Shown piece after piece: positions 17,071 through 24,990 of a stretch of 64,000 nucleotides of DNA. Origin of the DNA: CAVXGU01 sp963761615 (GTDB lineage: Bacteria > Acidobacteriota > Vicinamibacteria > Vicinamibacterales > CAVVIG01). Position 1 is the first letter of the stretch; every line of letters starts with the position of its first letter. A program made the translations under genes and the position numbers. The stretch covers positions 682,001 through 746,000 of the forward strand of contig CAVXGU010000004.1 of assembly GCA_963761615.1 (NCBI GenBank). The letters run 5' to 3'. The notes beneath the pieces are model-generated. The model worked only from the letters and a program-made list of their open reading frames with translations. It made no database searches and was not told where the DNA came from.

Positions 17071-17490
17071 TCAGGCCGTGCGAGGAGGTCGTGGATCCAG
17101 AGCGGAATCGCGCGAGAGGAAGGACGCCGACGCGGTCTCGATCGCGCAGGCGATCGTCGGCGGAACGATCACGGCCACGTGCTCGGGCAGCGTGCGCACC
17201 GTCGTGACGGGGCGAAGCGGCACGGCCGGCGTGGAGTTGGTGCTGGACATCTGGCAGCACCGCGGGTCGTTCGTCCGGGCCGGGCCCTCCGGCATCCTCT
17301 GGCCCTGCATCGGGCACTGCGCCATCGTGCACACCTGCCCGCACGCCGCCGTCGATGCGGCGTCGCCCAGGAGGGTCATGACGCACGCCCCGGTCGTGGA
17401 GACCGGCATCGACACCGCGATCGCGATCGCCAGCAGCAATCCGGCCGTGCGGCGGATGGACGAGCGGACCCGGGACACCATCCCCATCAT
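17071..17490 (-). CDS. Cys/Met-rich small secreted protein, possible metal-related
   Basis: About 139 residues, using the ATG at 17490 (upstream in-frame starts are weaker TTG codons). A signal-type hydrophobic helix (TAGLLLAIAIAVSM) is followed by a cluster of Cys and Met residues: CVMTLLGD, then CGQVCTMAQCPMQ, then DPRCCQM. Such clusters occur in proteins that handle copper or other soft metals, but no named family is recognised. It lies 54 bases upstream of the TonB receptor on the same strand and is probably co-transcribed. Confidence 0.65.
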   Translation of the reverse strand: MMGMVSRVRSSIRRTAGLLLAIAIAVSMPVSTTGACVMTLLGDAASTAACGQVCTMAQCPMQGQRMPEGPARTNDPRCCQMSSTNSTPAVPLRPVTTVRTLPEHVAVIVPPTIACAIETASASFLSRDSALDPRPPRTA

Positions 17491-17568
17491 GCTGCACCGC
17501 GTTGCCGGCGTCAAACGCCGGACGTCCGTTCGATTGCCCGCGATTGTCTCCCGAACGTTCGGACCCGA

Positions 17569-19232
17569 TCAGGTGAGCGCCAGGTACTCGTGCACCAGAC
17601 GCACCACCATCGAGCCCTCGCCGACGGCGGAGGCGACGCGGTTCATCGCGCCGGCGCGGAGGTCGCCGGCCGCGAAGATTCCGGGGACGCTGGTCTCGAG
17701 CGGCAGCGGCTCGCGCTGCGCCTTCCACACGCGCGCGTAGGTGTCGGCCGCCATGAGATCCCGCCCGGTCAGGACGAAGCGCTTGGCGTCGCGCAGGACG
17801 TCCCCCGGCAGCCACTCGCTGTTGGGCCGCGTGCCGATGAAGACGAACAGCGCGTCCACGTCCTCCGCGAAGCACTCGCCGTCCTCGACGCGCTTGAAGA
17901 CGACGCGCTCCACGTGGCCGTCACCGCCGACCTGCGCGATCTCCGTGCGGGGCCGGAGGCGGATGTTGGGGGTCTTGGCGATCTGGTCGATCAGGTATTG
18001 CGACATCGTGTCGCGCAGATCGTCGCGGCGGATGACGATTTGCACATCCGCGGCGTAGCGTGCCAGGTACATCGCGCCCTGGCCGGCGGAGTTCCCGCCG
18101 CCGACCACCAGCACGCGGCGGCCGTTGAAGGCCGCCGCCTCCGTGGTCGCGGCGCCGTAGTAGACGCCGGCGCCCGTGTGTTCGGCGACGCCGGGGGCCG
18201 GATGCTCGCGATAGAGCATGCCCGTCGCGGCGAGCATCGTCCGCGTGACGAGTTCCCGGTTGTCGGCGAGCGTCAGGCGCTTGTAGCCGGCGTCGATTGA
18301 CACGCCGGTCACTTCGAGCGGGACCAGGATCTCGGCGCCGAGGCGCTGCGCCTGCGGCGACGGCGCGACGTGTCAGCTCCGCGCCGCTCACGCCGGCGGG
18401 AAAGCCGAGGTAGTTCTCGATCCGCGAGCTCGTGCCGGCCTGGCCGCCCGGCGCGTGCCGGTCGAGCAGAAGCGTGCGCAGACCCTCCGACGCGCCATAG
18501 ACCGCCGCCGCGAGCCCGGCCGGTCCGGCGCCGACGATCACGAGGTCGTACACGTCGGAGGCCGCCGACAGCGACCGGCCGAGCCGCTCGGCCACCTGCC
18601 GGCAGTCCGGGTTGCGCAGCGCGGATCCGTCCTCGAACACCAGCGCCGGCAGCTGGTCGAGGCCGACGCCCGAGACCTCGAGCAGGAGGCGGGCGTCCGG
18701 GATCCCGCTCGATGTCGAGCCAGCGGTAGGGCACGAGGTTGCCGGCGAGGAAGTCCTTGATCGCGTGGGACTGCGGCGACCACTGGTGGCCGACCAGCCG
18801 AAGGCCCTTCGCCTCCGGCAGGTACTCCGCCTGCCACTGGTCGAGCAGGTCGTCGACGACGGGGTAGAGCCGCTCCTCGGGAGGGTCCCACGGCTTCGAG
18901 AGGTAGTAATCGAGGTGCGCGTCGTTGATGGCCTTCACCGCGGCCTCGATGTCCGAGTACGCGGTGAGCAGGACCCGGCGCGCGAGCGGGTAGACCTCGC
19001 GCGAGCGCGCCAGCACTTCGTTGCCGGGCATGCCGGGCATGCGCTGGTCGCTGATGACCATCGCCAGCGAATCCCCGCGGCCCTTGAGCTCATGGATGGT
19101 GGCGAGCGCCTCTTCGCCGGAGGTCGCGCTCAGCACCGTGTACTGTTCGCGGTAGCGCGACCGGAGGTCGCGCCGGACCGCGGCCAGCACCTGCGGATCG
19201 TCGTCGACGGCGAGGAGGATCGGCTTGATCAC
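17569..19232 (-). CDS. Response regulator fused to thioredoxin-reductase-like FAD oxidoreductase (two frameshifts)
   Basis: Starts at GTG 19232, overlapping the kinase stop (GTGA). About residues 1-130 are a receiver domain (LLAVDDDPQ; phospho-Asp in MVISDQRMPGMPG; TAYSD; Lys in YYLSKPW). Next is a glutaredoxin-like segment lacking the CPxC dithiol (GHQWSPQSHAIKDFL). Then comes a FAD/NAD(P)H oxidoreductase with GAGPAGLAAAVYGASEG, GGQAGTSSRIENYLGFP and VLVVGGGNSAGQGAMYLAR. The TrxR CxxC is also missing, as in other members of this fusion family. Single extra bases interrupt the frame at about 18697-18705 (after LDIERDP) and about 18355-18362 (after RRAVA). Removing both restores a protein of about 553 residues. 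The breaks are probably sequencing errors. Its likely partner is the kinase upstream. Confidence 0.85.
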
Positions 19233-20653
19233 GACCGGCCTTCCTCCGGCGCGGTGGCGGGGGGCAGCGCGACGCGGAACTCGGTTCGTCCGGGGCGAGA
19301 GTCCACGTCGATGTCGGCGTCGTTGTGGCGGGCCAGGCGGCGGACGATGTCGAGACCCAGCCCCGTGCCCTGTCCCATCGGTTTGGTCGTGAAGAACGGG
19401 TCGAAGATGCGCTGGCGGATCGGCTCCGGGATGCCGGGGCCGTCGTCGACCACGCGAACGACGACCCGGCCGCCCTCGCGACCCGCGCGCACGTCCACGC
19501 GGCCCCCGTCGCCGATGGCGTCGAGCGCGTTGTCGATCAGGTTGGCCCAGATCTGGTTGAGCTCTCCCGCGAAGCCGAGGACGCGCGGCAGGTCGGGCTC
19601 CGCGGTGACGACGACGCTGGCCTGGCGGTGGCGGGCCTTCGATCGGAGCACGGCGATCGTGTTGCTCAGCCCCTGCATCAGGTCCACCGGCTCGGCGGCC
19701 GCGGCCTGGTCCATGTGCGTGAAGCCCTTGATCGCGGTGACCAGGCCGGAGATGCGGGTCGCGGCGTCCTGGATCTCCGACGCGAGGCTGCGCACGGAGC
19801 AGCCCGCCGCCGCCCACCGCAGCACGGCGTCGAGCGCCGGCCGGTCGACGGCGCCGGCGATCAGGTCGAGCGCCTCGAAGGTGACCGCGGTCTCGGCGAG
19901 CGCCTCGGCGATCTCGTCGCCGACCCCGTGATCGACGAGCCAGTCGGCGATTGCCTCCTCGCGCTCGGCCTGTTCGATCGGCGAACGCACGCCGGCGACG
20001 GCGGTCGTGAGGCAGGAGGCACGGACGGCATCGATGGCGGCGAGCTGCTCGTCGGACAGGCGGGCGGCGCCCAGCGCCCGCGTGGCGCGCTCGGCTTCCT
20101 CCAGCCGGTCCTCGAGCAGCGCCGCGCTGCGCTCGATCGCCGAGGCCGGGTTGTTCAGCTCGTGGGCCAGTCCCGCCGACAGCCGTCCGAGCGAGGCCAT
20201 CTTCTCGTCGTGCAGGTCGCTCGACGTGAAAGCGCGGGCGCGATCGATCATCGTGTGGACCAGGATGCCGGTGACCTCGTAGCAGTTCCGGATCATGTCG
20301 CGGAGATCGTCGCGGTGGATCGCCAGGATCGTGCTCGGCTCCTGCGCGACGGTGTCCCCGGGCGGGCTGACCAGCCGTGAGTACGGCAGCAGGCCGGTCA
20401 CGTCGCCGGCCTGCCATTCCATGGTCTTGTGCAGCCCCGCGCCGCGGTCCACGAAGATGGCGATTCGCCCAGAGAGGACGATGAACATGCCCTCCACGCT
20501 CGTGTTCTTCGCGGTCAGTACTTCCCCGGCGTCGATGTCCCGGAGCGTCCCGTGCGACGCCAGCCAGGTCAGCTCTTCGCGCGCGGCCTTGCCGACGGTG
20601 CGATGCGCGGCCAGCCGATCGACGATGTCGGGCGCCGCGATCGCGTCGCTCAT
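19229..20653 (-). CDS. Histidine kinase with cyclic-nucleotide-binding domain
   Basis: About 474 residues, starting at the ATG at 20653 (a further ATG at 20671 is in frame, and neither has a strong ribosome site). About residues 15-140 form a cNMP-binding (Crp-like) beta-roll (TLRDIDAGEVLTAKN, MFIVLSGRIAIFVDRG). About 155-185 hold the dimerisation helix with the phospho-His motif SAGLAHELNNPASAIE. The C-terminus is a HATPase with N-box NQIWANLIDNALDAIG, DDGPGIPEP, FFTTKPMGQGTGLGL. There is no membrane segment, so it is a soluble sensor kinase. It overlaps the receiver/oxidoreductase gene by four bases, indicating a cognate redox-type two-component pair. Confidence 0.9.
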   Translation of the reverse strand: MSDAIAAPDIVDRLAAHRTVGKAAREELTWLASHGTLRDIDAGEVLTAKNTSVEGMFIVLSGRIAIFVDRGAGLHKTMEWQAGDVTGLLPYSRLVSPPGDTVAQEPSTILAIHRDDLRDMIRNCYEVTGILVHTMIDRARAFTSSDLHDEKMASLGRLSAGLAHELNNPASAIERSAALLEDRLEEAERATRALGAARLSDEQLAAIDAVRASCLTTAVAGVRSPIEQAEREEAIADWLVDHGVGDEIAEALAETAVTFEALDLIAGAVDRPALDAVLRWAAAGCSVRSLASEIQDAATRISGLVTAIKGFTHMDQAAAAEPVDLMQGLSNTIAVLRSKARHRQASVVVTAEPDLPRVLGFAGELNQIWANLIDNALDAIGDGGRVDVRAGREGGRVVVRVVDDGPGIPEPIRQRIFDPFFTTKPMGQGTGLGLDIVRRLARHNDADIDVDSRPGRTEFRVALPPATAPEEGRS

Positions 20654-20888
20654 GGGACCAGCATCGTACATCGATCGGATCGCCGCGCGGGAGGGCAGTT
20701 CGCCCGCGGGAAATAATCCTCGCCGCCGCGGGAAACTCCCCAGGCCGCCCCGCGCGATCGCGGGTTCGGCTCGATCCGCGGTCGATTTGCGCGCCCCTCG
20801 TCCGCCTTCCCGGGTACGGGAATTGCTCGGGTCCGGCCATCACGACGGGTGGCGGCCCGGCAGGTGGGGACGCACAAGGAGGGAGCGC

Positions 20889-22286
20889 ATGGAGAGGACG
20901 TTGAATCGGTTCGGCTGGCGACGGATCGCACGGATGGCGGTGGCAGGGGGCGCGGCGGTGCTGCTGCCCGGAGCGGCCGCGGCTCAGAGCGCGCACGCGG
21001 CGCCGACGTATTCCAAGGACGTCGCGCCGATCTTCCAGGACAAGTGCCAGTCGTGTCACGAGCCCGGATCGATCGCGCCGATGTCCCTCATGAGCTACAA
21101 GGAGGCGCGGCCGTGGGCGCGGGACATCCGGGCCCGCGTGGCGTCGCACCAGATGCCGCCGTGGCACATCAACAAGAACGTCGGGATCCAGAAGTTCAAG
21201 AACGACATGTCGCTGACCGATGCGCAGATCGCGACGATCGTGTCGTGGGTCGACGGGGGCGCGCCCGAAGGCAACCCGGCCGATCTGCCGCCCGCCAAGC
21301 CGGTGGACTCGGGCCTCTACTGGGCGGCCGAGCGCGACGGCTTCGGCCCGCCGGACATCGTCGTCAAGGCGCCCGACTACACCATGCCCGCCACCGGGCA
21401 GGACGAATGGTGGCGGCCGATCGTCGACATCCCCAACCTCACCGAGCCGCGGTGGGTCCGGATGGTCGAAATCCGGCCGAGCACGATTCAGGGGCGCAAG
21501 GCGCTGCATCACTCCATCGCGTACCTCGTGCTCAACAACGATCCCGAGGCGGTGAACCACGGCACGGCGCGGGGCGGACGCCTCGACGACGCGCAGGCCG
21601 CGGTGGACGCACGGCCGCAGCTGATGGAATGGGCGATTGGCAAGGGCTACGACCGGTTCATGGACGGCACCGGCAAGCTCATCGTGCCGGGCGAGAAGGT
21701 GGCGTGGGATCAGCACGTGCACGCCGCGGGCGAAGAAGTCACGTTCGGATCCGAGCTCGGGATCTGGCTGTACCCGAAAGGCGAGGTGCCCAAGCACCGC
21801 AGCTACCTGGTGGGCTTCACGGGGCTCAAGAACGGCACGCAGGGCCTCGACATCCCGCCGAACGCGGTCTCCGAGACCGAGGGCTTCACGACGCTCCTGG
21901 AGAACACGATCATCACGAACTTCCAGCCGCACTTCCACCTGCGCGGCAAGGCGATGATGGTCGAGGCCATCCTGCCCAACGGGCAGACGCAGGTCATCAG
22001 CTACGTCGACAACTTCAATTTCAACTGGATGACGAACTACATCTTTGCCGACGACGCGGCGCCGGCGTTCCCGAAGGGCACGGTCATCCACGTCAAGGCC
22101 TGGTACGACAACACCAAGGCCAACAAGAACAATCCCGATCCGGATCAGTGGGTCGGCTACGGCGACCGGACCGTCGACGAGATGGCGCACGCGTGGATGA
22201 ACGTCGTCTACATCAGCGACCAGGAATATCAGGACTGGGTCACGAAGCACGCGGCCCAGGACAAGAGCCAGTCGCAGCAGCAGTAG
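20889..22286 (+). CDS. Secreted c-type cytochrome / copper type II monooxygenase-like protein
   Basis: A 465-residue protein. Its ATG at 20889 follows a strong AAGGAGG site. A signal peptide (about 1-34) is followed by a cytochrome c-like domain with one haem motif CQSCH (in FQDKCQSCHEPGS) and the later MPPWH. The C-terminal 300 residues carry HHSIAYL, DQHVHA, and FQPHFHLRGKAMMVEA, ending with DEMAHAWMNVVY. This pattern of His pairs plus a late Met fits the copper type II, ascorbate-dependent monooxygenase fold found fused to cytochrome c in Acidobacteriota. The reaction is unknown; a periplasmic oxidative role is inferred. The next gene starts three bases after its stop. Confidence 0.8.
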   Translation: MERTLNRFGWRRIARMAVAGGAAVLLPGAAAAQSAHAAPTYSKDVAPIFQDKCQSCHEPGSIAPMSLMSYKEARPWARDIRARVASHQMPPWHINKNVGIQKFKNDMSLTDAQIATIVSWVDGGAPEGNPADLPPAKPVDSGLYWAAERDGFGPPDIVVKAPDYTMPATGQDEWWRPIVDIPNLTEPRWVRMVEIRPSTIQGRKALHHSIAYLVLNNDPEAVNHGTARGGRLDDAQAAVDARPQLMEWAIGKGYDRFMDGTGKLIVPGEKVAWDQHVHAAGEEVTFGSELGIWLYPKGEVPKHRSYLVGFTGLKNGTQGLDIPPNAVSETEGFTTLLENTIITNFQPHFHLRGKAMMVEAILPNGQTQVISYVDNFNFNWMTNYIFADDAAPAFPKGTVIHVKAWYDNTKANKNNPDPDQWVGYGDRTVDEMAHAWMNVVYISDQEYQDWVTKHAAQDKSQSQQQ

Positions 22287-22289
22287 GTC

Positions 22290-23180
22290 ATGACCAGACA
22301 ACCTCTCTTGCGTTTGTGCACGTCGGTCCTGCTCGTGGCAGGCGGCGCGTGGGTGTCGGCGCAGATTCAGTTGCCGGGCGCACCGCTCACCGAGGCCGGC
22401 TCGAGCATCAATCCATACTTCGACGGATGGTTCGACAACGCCGACGGGACGCACACCTTCCTGATCGGATACTTCAACCGGAACACGACGGACCCGGTGG
22501 ACGTGCCCATCGGTCCGAACAACTACTTCGAGCCCGGAGAGCAGGACCGCGGGCAGCCGACCCACTTCCTGCCCGGGCGGAACTACGGCGTGTTCGCCGT
22601 CGTCGTGCCGAAGGAGTTCCCGCCGACCCAGAAGATCGTCTGGAACCTGACCGTGAACGGCGCGACGTTCCGCAACCCCTACTACATGCACCCGGACTAC
22701 AACATCAGTCCGTTCAAGGCGGCCGAGGACAGCCCGGGAGGCGGCCACAACGCGCCCCCGGTGCTGCGGTTCGACCAGGATGGCCGGTCGTTCCGGGGAC
22801 CACTGGCGAGTCTCGCCACGGCGGTCGCGCGGACGGCTGCGGTCGGGACCCCGATGTCACTCGACCTCTGGGCCGACGATGACGGGCTGTATGCGAGCGG
22901 CACGAGCGCCGAGCGCAAGGGCGGCCCGCCGCCGGTGAACCTCGAGATTGCCAAATATCGGGGGCCGGGTGTGGTTACCGTCGCCAGGCACCCGAGGCTG
23001 GAGGCGCTCAAGGGCGGCGAGCCAGGTCAGCCGTACAGCGGCAAGGCGTCGACCACGGTCAGCTTCAGCGAGCCGGGCGACTACATGCTGCACGTCACGG
23101 CCGGGGACTACTCGGGCAAGGGCGGCGGCGGCGCCGGCTGCTGCTGGACGACCGCGATCGTCAAGGTCGCGGTGAAGTAG
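22290..23180 (+). CDS. Secreted protein of unknown function, partner of the cytochrome/copper protein
   Basis: A 296-residue protein with a signal peptide (about 1-24, VSAQIQ). The mature protein is beta-rich, with the patterns NPYFDGWFDNADGTHTFLIG, YFEPGEQDRGQPTHFLPGR, and a late VSFSEPGDYMLHVTAGD. The last of these is like an Ig-like or cupredoxin-type strand pair. It ends with a Gly-rich loop and a Cys pair (GGAGCCWTT). It begins three bases after the preceding stop, so the two proteins probably work together in the periplasm. No family is recognised. Confidence 0.75.
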   Translation: MTRQPLLRLCTSVLLVAGGAWVSAQIQLPGAPLTEAGSSINPYFDGWFDNADGTHTFLIGYFNRNTTDPVDVPIGPNNYFEPGEQDRGQPTHFLPGRNYGVFAVVVPKEFPPTQKIVWNLTVNGATFRNPYYMHPDYNISPFKAAEDSPGGGHNAPPVLRFDQDGRSFRGPLASLATAVARTAAVGTPMSLDLWADDDGLYASGTSAERKGGPPPVNLEIAKYRGPGVVTVARHPRLEALKGGEPGQPYSGKASTTVSFSEPGDYMLHVTAGDYSGKGGGGAGCCWTTAIVKVAVK

Positions 23181-23229
23181 GCGCGCGCGACCCCACGCGC
23201 GGCGCGCGCCGGGACGGCGGCGGTGGCCG

Positions 23230-23235
23230 TAGAAT
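23230..23235 (+). promoter_or_regulatory. TAGAAT -10-like element, leaderless spacing
   Basis: GTAGAAT ends seven bases before the ATG at 23243. The alternative ATG at 23234 lies inside the element, which favours 23243 as the start and a leaderless transcript. No -35 is evident. Confidence 0.35.
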
Positions 23236-23242
23236 GGGAACG

Positions 23243-23683
23243 ATGAGGACCATTCTCGTGCTTGCCGCCGCCGTTGCCGTTCTGAGCGGTCAGGCCGCCG
23301 CCCAGCAGGAAGAGAAACCCGTTCCGAAAGACTCCCTGCGGGTCTCCATTCCTGGCTGCTCGAAGGGCGTCGTCTTCACCGCCGGGCCGCGCACCGAGGA
23401 AGAACCCGGGAGCCCCGAGATTCCCGAGGGCTCGCACCTCCGCATGCACGGTCCGAAGAAGATGATCAACGACATCAAGGCCCACCAGGGCTCGATGATC
23501 GAGCTCACCGGACTCGTGCGGAAGGGCCTGGACGGCCAGACCGGTGTGCGGATTGGTCCCGGGATCCGGATCGGACCGGCCAACCCGGTCGGCGGCGGCC
23601 TGGTGCCGGGCGCGATGGTCGACCAGCCGGTGATCGACGTCGAGGGCTGGCGGCAGATTCCCGGCATCTGTCCGGCGAGCTAG
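23243..23683 (+). CDS. Small secreted protein of unknown function
   Basis: About 146 residues. A signal peptide (RTILVLAAAVAVLSGQAAA) is followed by a compact domain: IPGCSKGVVFTAGPRTEE, then GSHLRMHGPKKMINDIKAH, then SMIELTGLVRKG, then VIDVEGWRQIPGIC. The strand order resembles an OB-fold-like protein, with two cysteines at the ends of the domain that could form a disulfide. The ATG at 23243 is preferred over 23234 because of the -10-like element. No function is assigned. Confidence 0.7.
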   Translation: MRTILVLAAAVAVLSGQAAAQQEEKPVPKDSLRVSIPGCSKGVVFTAGPRTEEEPGSPEIPEGSHLRMHGPKKMINDIKAHQGSMIELTGLVRKGLDGQTGVRIGPGIRIGPANPVGGGLVPGAMVDQPVIDVEGWRQIPGICPAS

Positions 23684-23687
23684 CCGT

Positions 23688-24890
23688 CTACTTGTTCGCG
23701 TCGTGAATCTGCGAGACGAAGAGGTCGACGTAGCTCTCGAGATCGCGCTGGACGGCAGCCCCGTGCGTCGCGGCCAATCCTCCGCCGATGCCGCCGCGAT
23801 GGATCAGGGACACCTGCGCGAGAACGGGCCGGTCGCGGTAGGAGAGCGTGGCCCGCGCGTACGAATAGAGGAACGCGTCGTAGCGTGACACGCACAGCCC
23901 GCCCGGCAGGCTGGTCGTCATGACGTTGACGTACACGTACGTGTCCTCGTCGGAGTTCCGCCGCACGGTGAACCCGCCGTCGGTGAGCCGCTTCGCCAGC
24001 GCGTTCTCGATCGTGTCGTGATCCAGCCCGCACGCGGCCGCCTGCGGGCTCAGCCGCTCCACGACGATTCCGAGGGTCGTGAGCCCTTTCAGCTCGGCGC
24101 CCGGACTCTGATCGAGCGCCGCCTGTTGCGCTCCGGCGGCAGGTGCCACGCCACCCGGCGGCGGCGCGGCGGACGGCGCGGCCGCCGCCGGTGCGCCGGC
24201 CCGGGCCGGTGATGGTCCCGGCGACGCGCCTCCAGCGGCGCGCGCGTCCGCGTCGAGCCCCCGGCGGTAGACGCGTCTGGCCTTCTCGCCGGTCCCGCGA
24301 TCGAGGAACTGCACGTCGACGACCAGGCGAGAGGGATCCGCGAACGAGTACGTGTAGCGGACCTGCCGGTTCTGATCGACCCGGTAGTCGACCTCGAGCC
24401 CGTCGGCCATGCGCCGGGCGGTCACCTCGACCGGCACCCGCTGGATCTCGACCGCCTCCGCCTTCCCGTTGGGATGCAGGGTGAGCGACTGACCGAGCTC
24501 GTTCGTCATCGTGACCGCGGCGGACGTGTCGGCGATGGTCAGTCGCGCCGGAGGGTTCTGGGCTTCCCCGGTCAGCAGATTGATGAGTTGAGCCTGCTGG
24601 TAGCTCTCCGGGCGGCCGAACACCGGCTCGCGGGCCTGACTGCCACCTTGCTCCTGGCGGCCACGCCCGCCGCCGGGCGAATCGCCGGCCTGGTCGTGGC
24701 CGCTCGCGGCCGAGGAGGACGCCGTCCACGGCATGTCGAAGCCAATCTCGCGTGCGAGTTCGCTCGCCGCGCAATCGAGCGACCAGACGCCGGCGAGCGG
24801 CGAGGGCTCCTGCGCGTGGGCGGGGCGGGATGAGAGCGCGGCCGCCGCGACCGCGGCGGCACACGTCGCCAGGAGGACCGTCCGGTTCAT
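23688..24890 (-). CDS. Large secreted protein of unknown function with Pro/Ala linker
   Basis: A 400-residue protein. A signal peptide (about 1-26, AHAQ) is followed by a lipocalin-like opening (LAGVWSLDCAASELA) and a beta-rich domain to about residue 215. An Ala/Pro/Gly linker spans about 215-262. A C-terminal domain of about 135 residues follows (LTTLGIVVERLSPQAAACGL, then YVYVNVMTTSLPGGLCVSRY). The C-terminal half has two cysteines and an alternating beta pattern. No family is recognised. It is transcribed away from the MptB-like gene, and the two share a 100-base divergent promoter region. Confidence 0.75.
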   Translation of the reverse strand: MNRTVLLATCAAAVAAAALSSRPAHAQEPSPLAGVWSLDCAASELAREIGFDMPWTASSSAASGHDQAGDSPGGGRGRQEQGGSQAREPVFGRPESYQQAQLINLLTGEAQNPPARLTIADTSAAVTMTNELGQSLTLHPNGKAEAVEIQRVPVEVTARRMADGLEVDYRVDQNRQVRYTYSFADPSRLVVDVQFLDRGTGEKARRVYRRGLDADARAAGGASPGPSPARAGAPAAAAPSAAPPPGGVAPAAGAQQAALDQSPGAELKGLTTLGIVVERLSPQAAACGLDHDTIENALAKRLTDGGFTVRRNSDEDTYVYVNVMTTSLPGGLCVSRYDAFLYSYARATLSYRDRPVLAQVSLIHRGGIGGGLAATHGAAVQRDLESYVDLFVSQIHDANK

Positions 24891-24990
24891 CTCGATGCTC
24901 CAACGCTAGCACGGCTCCCGGTCTGGACACCATCGGTCGACAACGGACCGCACGGCCGCGTGAGGCCACGTGAGGCGATCGAGCGTCTAA

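Noticed and set aside
14854..18300. Plus-strand open frame of more than 1000 codons opposite the TonB receptor
   Set aside because: It is the mirror of a well-supported TonB receptor and oxidoreductase. It has low-complexity R/G/D/V composition and no domain.
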